From Myxococcota bacterium (GTDB taxonomy: Bacteria; Myxococcota_A; Polyangia; HGW-17), in the NCBI GenBank assembly GCA_018821305.1, contig JAHJMN010000155.1, positions 1 through 47,696 on the forward strand: DNA of 47,696 nt, read 5' to 3'. Below, piece by piece: positions 23,780 to 33,248 of the stretch. Within the stretch, counting starts at the first letter, position 1; every line of letters begins with the position of its first letter. The translations under genes and the position numbers were made by a program. The notes below the pieces were generated by a model, which saw only the letters and a list, made by a program, of their open reading frames with translations, made no database searches and had not been told where the DNA came from.

Positions 23780-23809
23780 GGAAAAAGAAAGGGCGCGCTG
23801 AGCGCGCCC
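23780..23809 (-). terminator. Rho-independent terminator of the metalloprotease operon
   Basis: On the minus strand GGGCGCGC-TCA-GCGCGCCC (23791-23809) is followed by TTTCTTTTTCC. It lies just after the stop codon of the metalloprotease gene (23821). Confidence 0.9.
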
Positions 23810-23820
23810 GGGTGTTTTAC

Positions 23821-26800
23821 TTATTTTGCGGGGGGCTGGAATTCAGCGAATTCGAGGATGCGGGTGAGACCACGAACCATTTCGAGGTTATCGACGTAGT
23901 TCTTGAGGTTTCTTTCTGCAGCAACGAAGACTGTGTATTCATCCGGCGCGGTTTCAGGAGTACCACCAGCTGCTGCATAATCAGTTTCAGCAGTTGTGTA
24001 GATGTCGAGAAGTTCGTTGGCGAATACTATCATTCTTGAACCGATTGATGTGTCACGACCGGGTTCCTGCTCGTATCTGTAGGAATAGAATTCTTTCAGA
24101 GAGAACGGGTCCACGAATCTTTCAATACAGTTTTCAGTGATAAGAGCGTCGCATTCGTCTGTGGTGGGGAAGGTGATGCCTTCGCCTTCGCCAAGGACGT
24201 AGATGCGGGATTTGTCAATGAATTCCTGTGAGTAGTTCATGGGGAACATGGACATACCCATTACAGCTGCATATAACTGAACGGAGAATGTGTTGTTCGG
24301 ATCGAGGTAATTCTCAAATCCAGTACTCCATGCAGGACAATTACCTTCTGGTGTATCAGCAGCATAAGGATGAGCCACAACTGGTTCTCCGAATGTTGGA
24401 CTTTCAGGTCTTGTGTCAGTACCACAGTATTTAGGAGCGATTTTTGACCAGTCGTTAGTCTGAATACCGGCAAAGAGATCGGAAATCTGTTTGGGATAGA
24501 TTCTAGCGAAGTTCAGAGTGTATTTACGGAAGTCTTCCTGAGTATCGCGACCGAGGAAGTTATTGGTAGCTTCAGCCATCATCTGGATAGCTAAGGGGCG
24601 ATCAAAGAACTGACCGCGTCTGGTCATTTTGAGATACCATTCATATCCGTAATCGAAATCCCAGCTGTCATCAATGAATTTACCAGCGATGAGCGGTACA
24701 AACTTGTCACCAGGTTCAGCATACCGATCTTCTTCAGTATTGAATTTGAGATATGTATTTCCCATCGGGTCTGTAGCTTCAGTGAAATAACCAGCCTGAG
24801 GCATGGTGATAACACGCATGAAGGTTGAGAAAATGTCAGCTATTGCCTGAGTCCACCAACCCCAGCCATTAATGTCGTCAGCGAAGAAGTCTTCAATTTT
24901 GGCTACGCCATAATATTCAAGGAAGTAGTCATTGAAGATACCGAGCCACAGCATGTAGTACTGAGCGTGGTTCTGGAGGATATCAAAGTATCTGGAAACA
25001 ATACGTCCCTGATATGATCCGGAATCCCAGCCCCAGGTGTAACGACCACGGGAGAAGTTGTTAAACAGATAGTTGGTTTCATATTTTTCAATAATGTACT
25101 GGGTGATTTCGTAAAGATCAGCACCCTGATCGAAGAGGTTGCAACCAAGAGAAAGGTTACGGAACTCGTCTGAGCAGTACATATAAGGAACCATGAACCG
25201 GCTGTTTCCAGTGGGATCAACGTCGGCGTCTGTTACCCACAGATCGTTATTAGAAATAGTGCGTTTCTGAATCCATGCATTGGGAACCCAGGTTCTGTTT
25301 GCATCAGTGAGGTCAGCAAAACTCGGGAACTGAGTATAGTGAACGGATGCAGGAGCATCGTTATAAAGCATGAGAGGAGCGGGGTATGAGAACTCCACGA
25401 AGGACTGCATGGTAGCAATACCGCTCTGGTCATTGATGGAAGTAAATACCTGACGGAGTTTTGCATAACCGTAGTTAATGGCAGCATCGTCATATTTACC
25501 GAGTTTCATCCAGTCACCGGACCATGCACCGTTATAGTCCATGATGGAGGTGTAGGCGTAATCAGGCATACGGTTTTCGAGTTCGTACTGTGTTACAGGA
25601 TCAGATGTTCTTGGACCCATGGTTCCGTCATGATTACGGATTTCCCAGTAGGGTTCAAAGAAGTTCATTGCATCGTAAGTACCTTTGAAGTTGTGACGCA
25701 GACCCATGTTGTGGCCCATTTCGTGAATGGTAACACCAACGAAGGTTTCGTCTCTTACGTAGTCATAAACTTTCTGAGAACATTCACCGTCAACACCTTC
25801 GCCGCCCCAAGTGCCGCCGCAAAGGGTGTCAACGATCATTTTTGCAGTACCGTATGAACCACTGTCAGTGTAGGGAACGTCAGCATAAAGAACTGTGTTT
25901 TTCTGATGACGAACCTTGGCTTTTTCAATGGCGCGGAAATAAGCTACGTTCATGGAAGTGAACGGGCTTATTTTAGCACGGATGTTGGAACCATAAGGAA
26001 GAAGACTTGCATCGATTGAAAGAGGATCAAAACCGGCTTCCTGAATGGCCTGTGCATTAGCAAGAAGAACCTGAGTATTGAGCATTTTGTCTTCAATGGG
26101 GGTGTCGCGGAGTAAATTAAGTTTTGAGTATCCGGTGTATACGCCGGTTCCGTCGCCGAAGGCACCGGAATTGGACATGGCTTTTACACGACGTTTAATG
26201 GATTCATTGAAGGCTTTGGCTCCGCCATTGGTTACGAGGGGAGCTTCTTTAGCAAGGCCCACGGACCAGGATGTATCCATCTGACGGAAACGGTTTTTAA
26301 TTTTATCTTTAGTGATAACCTGCCCACCGCGCTGCCAGTTGTAAAGACGACTGGGCATAACGAACTCGCCGTTTTTGCCTTTTTCACCGTAACGGGTGAT
26401 TTTCGTCCAGGTTTTCTGATAGTCACCGAGGAGGTATTCAGACCATGGGAAATCGTCGTCCGTAAGAACGCGAACCATATCTCTTTCGTATGCGCTGTAG
26501 CCGTCGAGAGCATCGCCGTAGATGTTGGCAACAACGGAGATGGATTCACCGGTACGGGGATCCGGAAGAGGAGGACCGTAACCAAGGGGTGATGACTGCT
26601 GAGCTTCGTCAACCCAGTTGATCTGTGCTTTACGAATGTCACCGCGGCGGATGTCGCGTTCGCAAACGATGGCGCCATTGGAGCCGTAGGCTGTGGGAAG
26701 GTCGGCGTCCGGAGTATCAGCAGGAACGTAGGGGCATACACAAACGGAATTTACTTCAACTTCAAGACCGTTGGAAGCTGTCATGTTACGGTTTACACCG

Positions 26801-28209
26801 AGAATATCAAGCCATGTGTTGTGTGCTCTTGCCCAGTCATCAATGGTAAGGGCGATAGCTGAATTGGGAGCGGGCTGAGGAAGTTTATTTCCATTTTCAT
26901 CAACGCCCCAGAGGCTGTCCGGGAAGCTCTTATTGAGGTAATAAACCAGCGGGCGGAGCTTACGGGTGTTGTAACGCGTTGCAAGGGGCTTGCGATTCCA
27001 GCGATCTTCAAGCCAGTTGGGGTCTTCCACAAGGTAGGTCTGACCATCGTTTTTCCAGTAGCAGGGTTTCAGAGCATTGAGTTCATCTGAACCGGGGCAA
27101 GCTACGTTTGGACGGTCTGCCGTGGGAACTTCCGTGGACTGGAAGACTTCTTTAGCCATGATGTAAACTTTGGTGTTGTCGTCAACATAGCGGCAGGGTT
27201 CATTTCCACCATCGCAGTAAACGATTTCGCCGTTAATAGCATTGTGGTTTTCGGTATCAGCGTAGAGTTCAGCTGTAACCATATCCGTTGCTTTAACAAA
27301 GGATTCCTGGAAGAAGTTCCAGCGGTTGGCATACTGTCTGAGTTCCTGAATAAGAACACCATACTGTCTGTTATAGGAAAGAACTTTGGTATCAAAGAAA
27401 CCGAAACGATCCTGATCAGTCATTTCATATTTCATGGGTTCATATTCATGATCCATGTCTTTCTTCCAGAAAGCATGTCTCATGGTGATCTGAGAAGCGT
27501 TACAGGAAGTTGTTGTTCCATAGAAGAAACAGTCGGGGATAGCGGTGAGGCCCATGAAATCCCAATCGTCGAGTTGACGCATTTCGGGAGCCATGATTAC
27601 AACATCCGTTACACCGATGTAGGTGAGTTCGTTGTTTGCATTACGAACATATTTTGGATAGAGGGGATCAGTTGGATCAGTTGAACTGAAGCCAACGGAA
27701 TCAATTTTTGTGTACTGGGGCCAGAAAAGAGCCCAGCTTGTGGCCAGGTTTTTCGTCCAGTCAACACGAATGAATTCTCGCTCATACCAGGGTCTTTCCG
27801 TGGATTCACGGATGACGTTGAGTTCTTCACCGGTAGATGAGTTATAATCACGAATAATATCAAAGTGATTAATGGCCCATGCACCAAGAATTTCACCAGC
27901 CCATGCTTCGTGGGTACCGGTTTCGGCGCCTTCGATGCGGTCATAGGCAAGACGGGCAAACAGGTGTTTTTCCTGAATTTCCCAGGTGATGAGAGCAACA
28001 TCCATGGATGTTTCACCAATGAATGTTACGGTTGAAGCATAACCGATATCAACGGTGGTGGGTACATAGTACCATTCACCGACAAAGTCAGTTTTTGCCA
28101 TTACGTGTGGTTGTACGTAGGATCGCGGATCGCGTTCCTCTGCACATCCCAGCACCATTACGAATGCTGCGAGCATTGCTAAAATAAAAGGTTTTTTAGA
28201 TCGGTACAT
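23821..28209 (-). CDS. Large lipoprotein zinc-dependent metalloprotease (metzincin type)
   Basis: A 1462-residue lipoprotein with lipobox MVLGC (Cys22; +2 Ala). The zinc site HEMGHNMGLRH (about 828-838) fits the metzincin pattern HExxHxxGxxH, and YTSIMDYNG (about 885-893) supplies the Met-turn. A long region before the site (about 30-800) has no motif I recognise; a large C-terminal region follows. Large metalloproteases of this kind are seen in Bradymonadales and other Myxococcota and in Bacteroidetes. A role in degrading external protein or prey is inferred. GGAGGAACTCGTT precedes ATG 28209. It is second in an operon behind a beta-barrel gene (22-bp gap) and ends at a strong terminator. Base composition here seems slightly richer in GC than the neighbours. 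Confidence 0.92.
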   Translation of the reverse strand: MYRSKKPFILAMLAAFVMVLGCAEERDPRSYVQPHVMAKTDFVGEWYYVPTTVDIGYASTVTFIGETSMDVALITWEIQEKHLFARLAYDRIEGAETGTHEAWAGEILGAWAINHFDIIRDYNSSTGEELNVIRESTERPWYEREFIRVDWTKNLATSWALFWPQYTKIDSVGFSSTDPTDPLYPKYVRNANNELTYIGVTDVVIMAPEMRQLDDWDFMGLTAIPDCFFYGTTTSCNASQITMRHAFWKKDMDHEYEPMKYEMTDQDRFGFFDTKVLSYNRQYGVLIQELRQYANRWNFFQESFVKATDMVTAELYADTENHNAINGEIVYCDGGNEPCRYVDDNTKVYIMAKEVFQSTEVPTADRPNVACPGSDELNALKPCYWKNDGQTYLVEDPNWLEDRWNRKPLATRYNTRKLRPLVYYLNKSFPDSLWGVDENGNKLPQPAPNSAIALTIDDWARAHNTWLDILGVNRNMTASNGLEVEVNSVCVCPYVPADTPDADLPTAYGSNGAIVCERDIRRGDIRKAQINWVDEAQQSSPLGYGPPLPDPRTGESISVVANIYGDALDGYSAYERDMVRVLTDDDFPWSEYLLGDYQKTWTKITRYGEKGKNGEFVMPSRLYNWQRGGQVITKDKIKNRFRQMDTSWSVGLAKEAPLVTNGGAKAFNESIKRRVKAMSNSGAFGDGTGVYTGYSKLNLLRDTPIEDKMLNTQVLLANAQAIQEAGFDPLSIDASLLPYGSNIRAKISPFTSMNVAYFRAIEKAKVRHQKNTVLYADVPYTDSGSYGTAKMIVDTLCGGTWGGEGVDGECSQKVYDYVRDETFVGVTIHEMGHNMGLRHNFKGTYDAMNFFEPYWEIRNHDGTMGPRTSDPVTQYELENRMPDYAYTSIMDYNGAWSGDWMKLGKYDDAAINYGYAKLRQVFTSINDQSGIATMQSFVEFSYPAPLMLYNDAPASVHYTQFPSFADLTDANRTWVPNAWIQKRTISNNDLWVTDADVDPTGNSRFMVPYMYCSDEFRNLSLGCNLFDQGADLYEITQYIIEKYETNYLFNNFSRGRYTWGWDSGSYQGRIVSRYFDILQNHAQYYMLWLGIFNDYFLEYYGVAKIEDFFADDINGWGWWTQAIADIFSTFMRVITMPQAGYFTEATDPMGNTYLKFNTEEDRYAEPGDKFVPLIAGKFIDDSWDFDYGYEWYLKMTRRGQFFDRPLAIQMMAEATNNFLGRDTQEDFRKYTLNFARIYPKQISDLFAGIQTNDWSKIAPKYCGTDTRPESPTFGEPVVAHPYAADTPEGNCPAWSTGFENYLDPNNTFSVQLYAAVMGMSMFPMNYSQEFIDKSRIYVLGEGEGITFPTTDECDALITENCIERFVDPFSLKEFYSYRYEQEPGRDTSIGSRMIVFANELLDIYTTAETDYAAAGGTPETAPDEYTVFVAAERNLKNYVDNLEMVRGLTRILEFAEFQPPAK

Positions 28210-28231
28210 AACGAGTTCCTCCAGTATCGAG

Positions 28232-29461
28232 TTATTTGGCTATTACCTTGTTATAGAATGTGTCAAACGAATAACTTACTTTAAACATTACACTACTGTA
28301 GTTGTTGCGATTAAGACTGAGGAAAGGCTGCTGAAATTCCTCAGTATTTGGTTTCAATTGAGGTGTGAAGGTGGAAAGTGTCAGACTAAGTGAAAGATAA
28401 TCAAGCACTTTGTAAGATGCACCTAAACTGAACATCTGGTAGTCACGACGACCGCGACCGCCATCGTCGTATCCACGAACGGCATTTGTCGTATCGCAAA
28501 CATTGACGACGAGGCCATCGGGAGTTGTATAATTACAGTCAGTGTAATTGTAGGACCTCATGGTGAGAATACCGTACATAGCTGAAAAACTCAGGTTTTT
28601 CATGGGAGAGAACATTACACTAAGGCTGTTTGTAAAACCGAATTCTGTATTGCGTACAGCACTCTGATTTACTGCATATCCGTCAATTTCACTGCCATTT
28701 ACATAAATGGGTTGATCGAGGGATTCATAGGAAGCAGTTTCATAATCAAATAGATAATGAGTGAAACCGAAACCGTATTCGATCCCGAGGCTCATGGAAC
28801 CGATTTTAAAACTTCTTGAAAAGCCAAGGCTGTAATCAAGTTTGGTTTTGAGACCGGTATTTCTTGAGGTAAGGGATGTTGGTAAAGTAACGGCGAAAGA
28901 TCCGCTGATGTCGATTTTGGCCCCGGGGATTTTAAAAATCGTGGGCTGTACGAGGGTCAGCACGACATCGCTGTAGTCCGGGCGTTTCTGAGCACCGGAA
29001 ACAACTCGAGGAGTGTTGGCGGATTCCGTCCGGGAGTAAACGCTGTCATAAAGAGCCAGAGTAGACATATCAGCGGTATAGAGTCCTGTAGATGAAAAAT
29101 AAGGACTACGATACCGCGGGTCATTACCCATGAGCTCGTTGGAGAGGGAAAATGAGCCGCTCAATGAAACGGGCTTCATCCAGCCTTTTCCAAACAGTTC
29201 CTGCCCGAGTTTGTACCCGAGATTGAACTGGTAACTGGAAACCCACTGGGCATTTTCCGGTTCCAGATTCAGTCGGTGGGTAGACCCGAGACCGATACTG
29301 AATGTTAATCCTTTGAGCGCGTCTTTTTTCACTTCTTTTTTCGCAGTCACATCGGATTTTTTGTCTGTTCCGGAAATAGAATCCACAGCTGTGGGGTTAC
29401 CGAAAACAGCAGTTGAGTAAAGCATGAAGATTGCAATAACTAAAGCCTTCATAGTTTTCAC
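28232..29461 (-). CDS. Outer-membrane beta-barrel protein, partner of the metalloprotease
   Basis: A 409-residue exported protein. I start at GTG 29461 because AGGAG lies 7 nt upstream; ATG 29452, three codons later, is the alternative. The signal peptide ends near VFGNP. After a Lys/Asp/Ser linker come many amphipathic beta strands, for example GLTFSIGLGSTHRL, SYQFNLGYKLG, FAVTLPTSLTS, SFKIGSMSLGIEYGFGFTHYLF and YLSLSLTLSTFTPQLKP. The C-terminus, SVMFKVSYSFDTFYNKVIAK, reads like the last barrel strand. It is the first gene of the two-gene operon, so it could be the export or display channel for the metalloprotease, or simply co-regulated with it; this is inference. Confidence 0.85.
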   Translation of the reverse strand: MKTMKALVIAIFMLYSTAVFGNPTAVDSISGTDKKSDVTAKKEVKKDALKGLTFSIGLGSTHRLNLEPENAQWVSSYQFNLGYKLGQELFGKGWMKPVSLSGSFSLSNELMGNDPRYRSPYFSSTGLYTADMSTLALYDSVYSRTESANTPRVVSGAQKRPDYSDVVLTLVQPTIFKIPGAKIDISGSFAVTLPTSLTSRNTGLKTKLDYSLGFSRSFKIGSMSLGIEYGFGFTHYLFDYETASYESLDQPIYVNGSEIDGYAVNQSAVRNTEFGFTNSLSVMFSPMKNLSFSAMYGILTMRSYNYTDCNYTTPDGLVVNVCDTTNAVRGYDDGGRGRRDYQMFSLGASYKVLDYLSLSLTLSTFTPQLKPNTEEFQQPFLSLNRNNYSSVMFKVSYSFDTFYNKVIAK

Positions 29462-29514
29462 GACCAGGCTCCTTCTTAGGGGGTGACAAAATAAGCCTTT
29501 TCGGGGCAAGTATA

Positions 29515-29543
29515 GAAATAGGTTACTTAAACTTTTCAGTCAA
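29515..29543 (-). promoter_or_regulatory. Candidate proximal promoter of the barrel/metalloprotease operon
   Basis: On the minus strand TTGACT (29538-29543), a 17-bp spacer and TATTTC (29515-29520). The -35 box is good and the -10 box weak. Leader about 45 nt. Confidence 0.35.
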
Positions 29544-29629
29544 GCACAAAGTCCACCGCTTTTTAGCCATATACCGCTTTTTAACATCGCGCAAGGGACC
29601 GATCCTGTTAATTTACAACTATAAAAACA

Positions 29630-29711
29630 ATTATCTACAGATTTTTTTACTATTCAATTTCTGTTAATTTTCTGTGATATAAAGCACATTCCATCGGTGA
29701 TTTGTGTCACA
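29630..29711 (-). promoter_or_regulatory. Candidate distal promoter with two CRP/FNR-like sites
   Basis: On the minus strand TTGAAT (29652-29657), a 16-bp spacer and GATAAT (29630-29635). Upstream are two dyads with CRP-like spacing, read here on the plus strand: TGTGA-N6-GCACA (29673-29688) and GGTGA-N6-TCACA (29696-29711). Their centres are about -57 and -80 from a start near 29623, a class I activator geometry. The rest of the gap 29462-29814 shows nothing more. Confidence 0.45.
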
Positions 29712-29814
29712 GAATTACCCCCTGTTTTTTAAACACACCTTTAAACGACTGTTTTTTCAGAAAAAATTTTCCTGAATTTTGGAATTGATTCTGGATTACC
29801 CTGCGGAAACCAGA

Positions 29815-30771
29815 TCATTCCTTTATGATGTTTTCCCAAATCTTAATAATCTCATTTTCATCAATTATTTCATCTCTATAAGCGAGTTCTTCAATGCGAT
29901 TGATTACTTCCGGAGGAGGAATAGCTGCTTTAAGAGCTTCACGGGGAGTAAGGAAGGGTGCCTTTTCTGGCAAATGCTTTTTAATTAACTGCATGAGAAG
30001 ATCCAGAGCATACTCCCTCAAAGACATCAGTTGTACTTTGAGAAAACCACCGTTTTTAAGAGCATGTGTCGCTGTTTTAAAACCTTCAAGTTGAAAAACA
30101 GCCTTCCGATAATGTCCAGAAAAAGCAAAATTTCCCTGCGAGTCTGAACTTATTGTAGTCTCTGAGCCATTTGAATCAGTTAGTTTAATGATCACGTTAC
30201 TCAATGCATTCAGGGATCTATAGTTTGTTATATTTCCCCGCCATCTTGGCTGTCCGAAAAGATCCCGTACACTGAAACCAGAACTTTCAAGGCGAATCAA
30301 CTCATTGTCACCGGAAACATCCTTGATGACCTTCCTCCGGTACATTCGGAACCGGCGCAGAATCACTGCAATCAGGAGGATTAAGGAAACCACCAGCAAT
30401 AACACCGTCCTCCAGGGTACCTTCCATTTTTTTCTCGCCGTGACGGGTTTTATATATAACTTCACGGAACATTTTTCATATACCAGGTCATCTTCAAGAC
30501 TGGCGGAAATATTACCTCTTAATTCAATGAGGAAAGTTCCATCTTTTCGTGTTTTTACTTTTATTTTTTTTCCGGAACTTACCAGAGTTATCTCTTTTCC
30601 CGATATAGGGGCAGAGTCAAACTTATCCATCAGGGCCGGTTTGGGATCCAACCGGAAAAAGCATGTTCCACGAATTGTCACGGGAAGATCCATGGATTTT
30701 TCCGGTATTGCATCGGGATTATTATCTGACTGCTGCCAGAAAACTGTTATTGCAACTATAAATAAAATCAT
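29815..30771 (-). CDS. Single-pass membrane protein with two small beta domains, unknown
   Basis: A 318-residue protein. An N-terminal hydrophobic segment (1-13) is followed by a periplasmic beta domain (about 30-115: PISGKEITLVSSGKKIKVKT, DGTFLIELRG), a transmembrane helix (about 121-141: VLLLVVSLILLIAVILRR), then a beta domain resembling carboxypeptidase-regulatory-like folds (about 185-250: SNVIIKLTDSNGSETTISSDSQGNFAF). The C-terminal helical part, with FLTPREAL, recalls DUF4129-type tails. Its ATG overlaps the stop of the CPBP gene (ATGA at 30768-30771), so it is the last gene of a coupled unit. Function unknown. Confidence 0.8.
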   Translation of the reverse strand: MILFIVAITVFWQQSDNNPDAIPEKSMDLPVTIRGTCFFRLDPKPALMDKFDSAPISGKEITLVSSGKKIKVKTRKDGTFLIELRGNISASLEDDLVYEKCSVKLYIKPVTARKKWKVPWRTVLLLVVSLILLIAVILRRFRMYRRKVIKDVSGDNELIRLESSGFSVRDLFGQPRWRGNITNYRSLNALSNVIIKLTDSNGSETTISSDSQGNFAFSGHYRKAVFQLEGFKTATHALKNGGFLKVQLMSLREYALDLLMQLIKKHLPEKAPFLTPREALKAAIPPPEVINRIEELAYRDEIIDENEIIKIWENIIKE

Positions 30772-31328
30772 TTTTTATGTTTCTTGTACCTGCGTAACTG
30801 CATCATGGAATAAAAATTAATCGTAAAATGGATAGCAATAGCTGACCACAGGGTTTTCGTAAAATATGTTATATAACCAAGCATTACGCCCATAAAAAAA
30901 GCCCAAACCGGCCATATGTACATGTTTTTTTTCCGTGGCCAGTGGGCCAGACCGAATAAAATGCCCTGCCCCCATATCCCAAGAAAATATAATCCAACCC
31001 CTCGAAAAACAAGTTCTTCTGCAATACTGCTTGAAAATGCCAGAGAAAACGGGTGAACATCGCGCATTTCACGAAGAGCTCTGTGAAAACTACCGGGAAG
31101 GTGCCCGAAACGCTTCGTGTGTTCAATAACATACGTTGATAAGAAGGAAACAAATAGACCTGAACTCGTAAATGAAAGAAAAATCCCCACGGAAACGGGT
31201 CCGAGAAGATTCGCCATGGAAGCAGCCCACAGCGTTGACGAAAAGAAAAATACGGCGGAAGCAAAAACAAGAGAAATGAAGGCATAAAACGCTACGGCAA
31301 TATGTCCTGCAGAATATCGTGTCTTCAT
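30768..31328 (-). CDS. CPBP-family intramembrane glutamic protease
   Basis: A 186-residue multi-pass membrane protein with all three CPBP (Abi/Rce1-like) motifs: EELVFR (Glu104-Glu105, Arg109), F-x3-H in FGLAHW (Phe125, His129), and H-x3-N in HFTIN (His167, Asn171). Such enzymes cut prenylated or sorted substrates within the membrane; some process C-terminal sorting signals. It is 24 bp downstream of the YihY-family gene and overlaps the next gene by 4 bp, so the three form an operon. A role in sorting MYXO-CTERM-like proteins such as the GH9 enzyme is possible, but it is a weaker candidate than the homologue at 41380. Confidence 0.88.
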   Translation of the reverse strand: MKTRYSAGHIAVAFYAFISLVFASAVFFFSSTLWAASMANLLGPVSVGIFLSFTSSGLFVSFLSTYVIEHTKRFGHLPGSFHRALREMRDVHPFSLAFSSSIAEELVFRGVGLYFLGIWGQGILFGLAHWPRKKNMYIWPVWAFFMGVMLGYITYFTKTLWSAIAIHFTINFYSMMQLRRYKKHKK

Positions 31329-31352
31329 GATTGGCTGGCAGAAATCCTGCTC

Positions 31353-32729
31353 TCAGGCTTTTTCATTGAGATCATTTTCTGGTGAATTATCTGTTTTCTC
31401 GGAATTATCTGTCGATTCCTCAACGGTGGGAATGGACTCATAGGAAATGCGCCGGAAAGATTCGGTGTGTAACTCCCGGGTATATCTTTTTATGGAAAAA
31501 TCCCCCGGTTCAAATTTAGCGGAATCTTCCAGGGTTATGGTTTCGCCAATTTCGACGAAATAATCACTCATTTCCTGCCAGACGTAAGTTGATTTCCCTG
31601 CCTCTGCCGGAACAACCCTTGAAAAAATCCGCGCGATCATAGCAAGATTGATTTTTCGCCCGTTTTCAATGGCCAGACCCCATCGACCTGCAACGCGGAA
31701 AACGATGTTTTCTTCAGCTAAACGCTGACAGATCAAATCGACCATATCCCCGCTTTCCCCCGTAACGGCAGAAATTGCTTGAGTATCATGAAGTTCCCTG
31801 TGCATATACATATAATCGAGAATAGTCCATGCCCTCCAGGCAATGGGTTCCCCGGGGAATACCGCCCATCGGGATTCCGTAATGCGACGATCCTCGAGAT
31901 ATGAAAATCGCTGAGTGACAAAGGCTGCGATGGCACCGAATATTACAACAAGCCATATATAATAGATCCATACGAGCATGAGGAAAAGAACACCGATTTC
32001 CCCATAGATCCCGAAATACTTGGATGAAAAATAAGTTGAGAACAGGATGCGGGCAACCTGAAAAAACACAAATGTGAAAAGTGCTCCGACGAAAGCAGGC
32101 CAATTGTTTACGGGCGTATTGGGAACAAGTTTATTAAGGAGGAAAAACATAAAAAGCAAAATGGCATGGGAAGTATACTGGCTTGATATTATGGGATAGT
32201 CCGCCCTTCGGAGAAATACTATAAGTCCGATAAGGGGAACAAGAGAAGATAATGTCCAGTATGTGCTGAACTGACTGAAAAAACCACGACGTTTTTTAAC
32301 TTCCCATATTTCATTGAGAGCTTTTTCTATACTGAGAAAAACGAGAATACTGATTAAAACTGTAGCTACAGCTCCAACGGTGCCAAGGTAATCGCCCTTT
32401 ATTCTTGAAGCCAGTTTTGTAATCATGTTTACGGCATCAGGGCCAAAGGAAGGAAATAACTGACGACCAATATAATTACTGAGTGCTTTTACCTGAACAC
32501 TCTGGCCCGCTGCATCAATAAGCCACAGGGCAAGGGCCACTAAAGGAACAAGAGAAAATAAACTTTCAAAGGCAAGAGCTGAAGCTATGCGGAAGGAATC
32601 ACGCACATTCCAGATTTTCAAAATATGCCGAAAATACCTGAATGTAGCCGTAAACCACCGGGTATGAGCCGGAAGATGTGAAAGTGGTTTGCCCAGGCGT
32701 CTTTTAAATCTGGCAATGGTCCGCTTCAA
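31353..32729 (-). CDS. YihY/BrkB-family membrane protein
   Basis: A 458-residue inner-membrane protein with six predicted helices and the family landmarks SALAFESLFSLVPLVALAL (about 47-65), LSIEKALNEIWEVKKRRG, and VGALFTFVFFQVARILFSTYFSSKYFGIYGEIG. A cytoplasmic C-terminal extension (about 290-458) contains a winged-helix-like part (ITESRWAVFPGE, DMVDLICQRLAEENIVFR) and ends in an acidic, Ser/Asn-rich tail. The family was once called RNase BN, but that activity is not credited to it. The first available start is TTG 32729 (an in-frame TAG lies six codons upstream). It is first of the YihY - CPBP - 29815 operon. Confidence 0.9.
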   Translation of the reverse strand: MKRTIARFKRRLGKPLSHLPAHTRWFTATFRYFRHILKIWNVRDSFRIASALAFESLFSLVPLVALALWLIDAAGQSVQVKALSNYIGRQLFPSFGPDAVNMITKLASRIKGDYLGTVGAVATVLISILVFLSIEKALNEIWEVKKRRGFFSQFSTYWTLSSLVPLIGLIVFLRRADYPIISSQYTSHAILLFMFFLLNKLVPNTPVNNWPAFVGALFTFVFFQVARILFSTYFSSKYFGIYGEIGVLFLMLVWIYYIWLVVIFGAIAAFVTQRFSYLEDRRITESRWAVFPGEPIAWRAWTILDYMYMHRELHDTQAISAVTGESGDMVDLICQRLAEENIVFRVAGRWGLAIENGRKINLAMIARIFSRVVPAEAGKSTYVWQEMSDYFVEIGETITLEDSAKFEPGDFSIKRYTRELHTESFRRISYESIPTVEESTDNSEKTDNSPENDLNEKA

Positions 32730-32832
32730 GTTTGATCCCGTTTTCTAAGGTGCTCAGAATTCATTAAAAACTGAGCCAAGCGTTAACTGAACATCTGAAA
32801 CATCAGGACGGCAACTGTTTTCGTAGAAAACA

Positions 32833-32894
32833 TTGAGTGTCCTGTGTAAAAATTTAGTGTAAACTTGAAAAGTCGTATTACAGGACATGAACTA
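32833..32894. repeat. Hairpin element R6 (short form)
   Basis: TTGAGTGTCCTGTG (32833-32846) and ACAGGACATGAACTA (32880-32894) enclose AAACTTGAAAAGTCGTATT, closely matching hairpin A of R4. It sits in the 250-bp gap downstream of the AtpZ-like gene and upstream of the YihY gene, and could serve as a terminator for the gyrA operon. Confidence 0.8.
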
Positions 32895-32979
32895 CATATT
32901 TCATTATATTACATTCAATTGCAACCAGTTCGTGCCACCCTGTGTAATTTTTTACCTGAATTATATTCCGGAGAAAATG

Positions 32980-33219
32980 TTATTCTTCATCACCGGATTT
33001 ATCCTTTGTCGCCTGCTCCTGCTTTTCAATTCGCTTTACTGCCTTCCACAGGCTCCGCCCGGCTCCCCCAACCCCGAATATAAAACCAACTATAATACCC
33101 CAGGGTTCCGTATGCCATCGGCCATCAACCCAGTACCCGATTAAAAATCCTGCAGCTATTGAAATTCCCATTTCAATGCCAAGAATTGATAACCCGAAAT
33201 CCTGAAGATTACTCTTCAT
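32980..33219 (-). CDS. AtpZ/AtpI-family small membrane protein
   Basis: A 79-residue protein with two transmembrane helices (about 8-30 and 38-60) joined by a short loop, and a charged C-terminal tail. The pattern LGIEMGISIAAGFLIGYWVDGRW, then WGIIVGFIFGVGGAGRSLW, is typical of the AtpZ/AtpI family, which helps assemble the F0 c-ring or transports Mg/Ca for it. No ATP synthase genes are in the window; it follows gyrA by 30 bp and is the last gene of that operon. The ribosome binding site before ATG 33219 is weak, suggesting translation depends on gyrA. Confidence 0.85.
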   Translation of the reverse strand: MKSNLQDFGLSILGIEMGISIAAGFLIGYWVDGRWHTEPWGIIVGFIFGVGGAGRSLWKAVKRIEKQEQATKDKSGDEE

Positions 33220-33248
33220 CTGCCATCACTGTTTCTATTAAGGCGATG

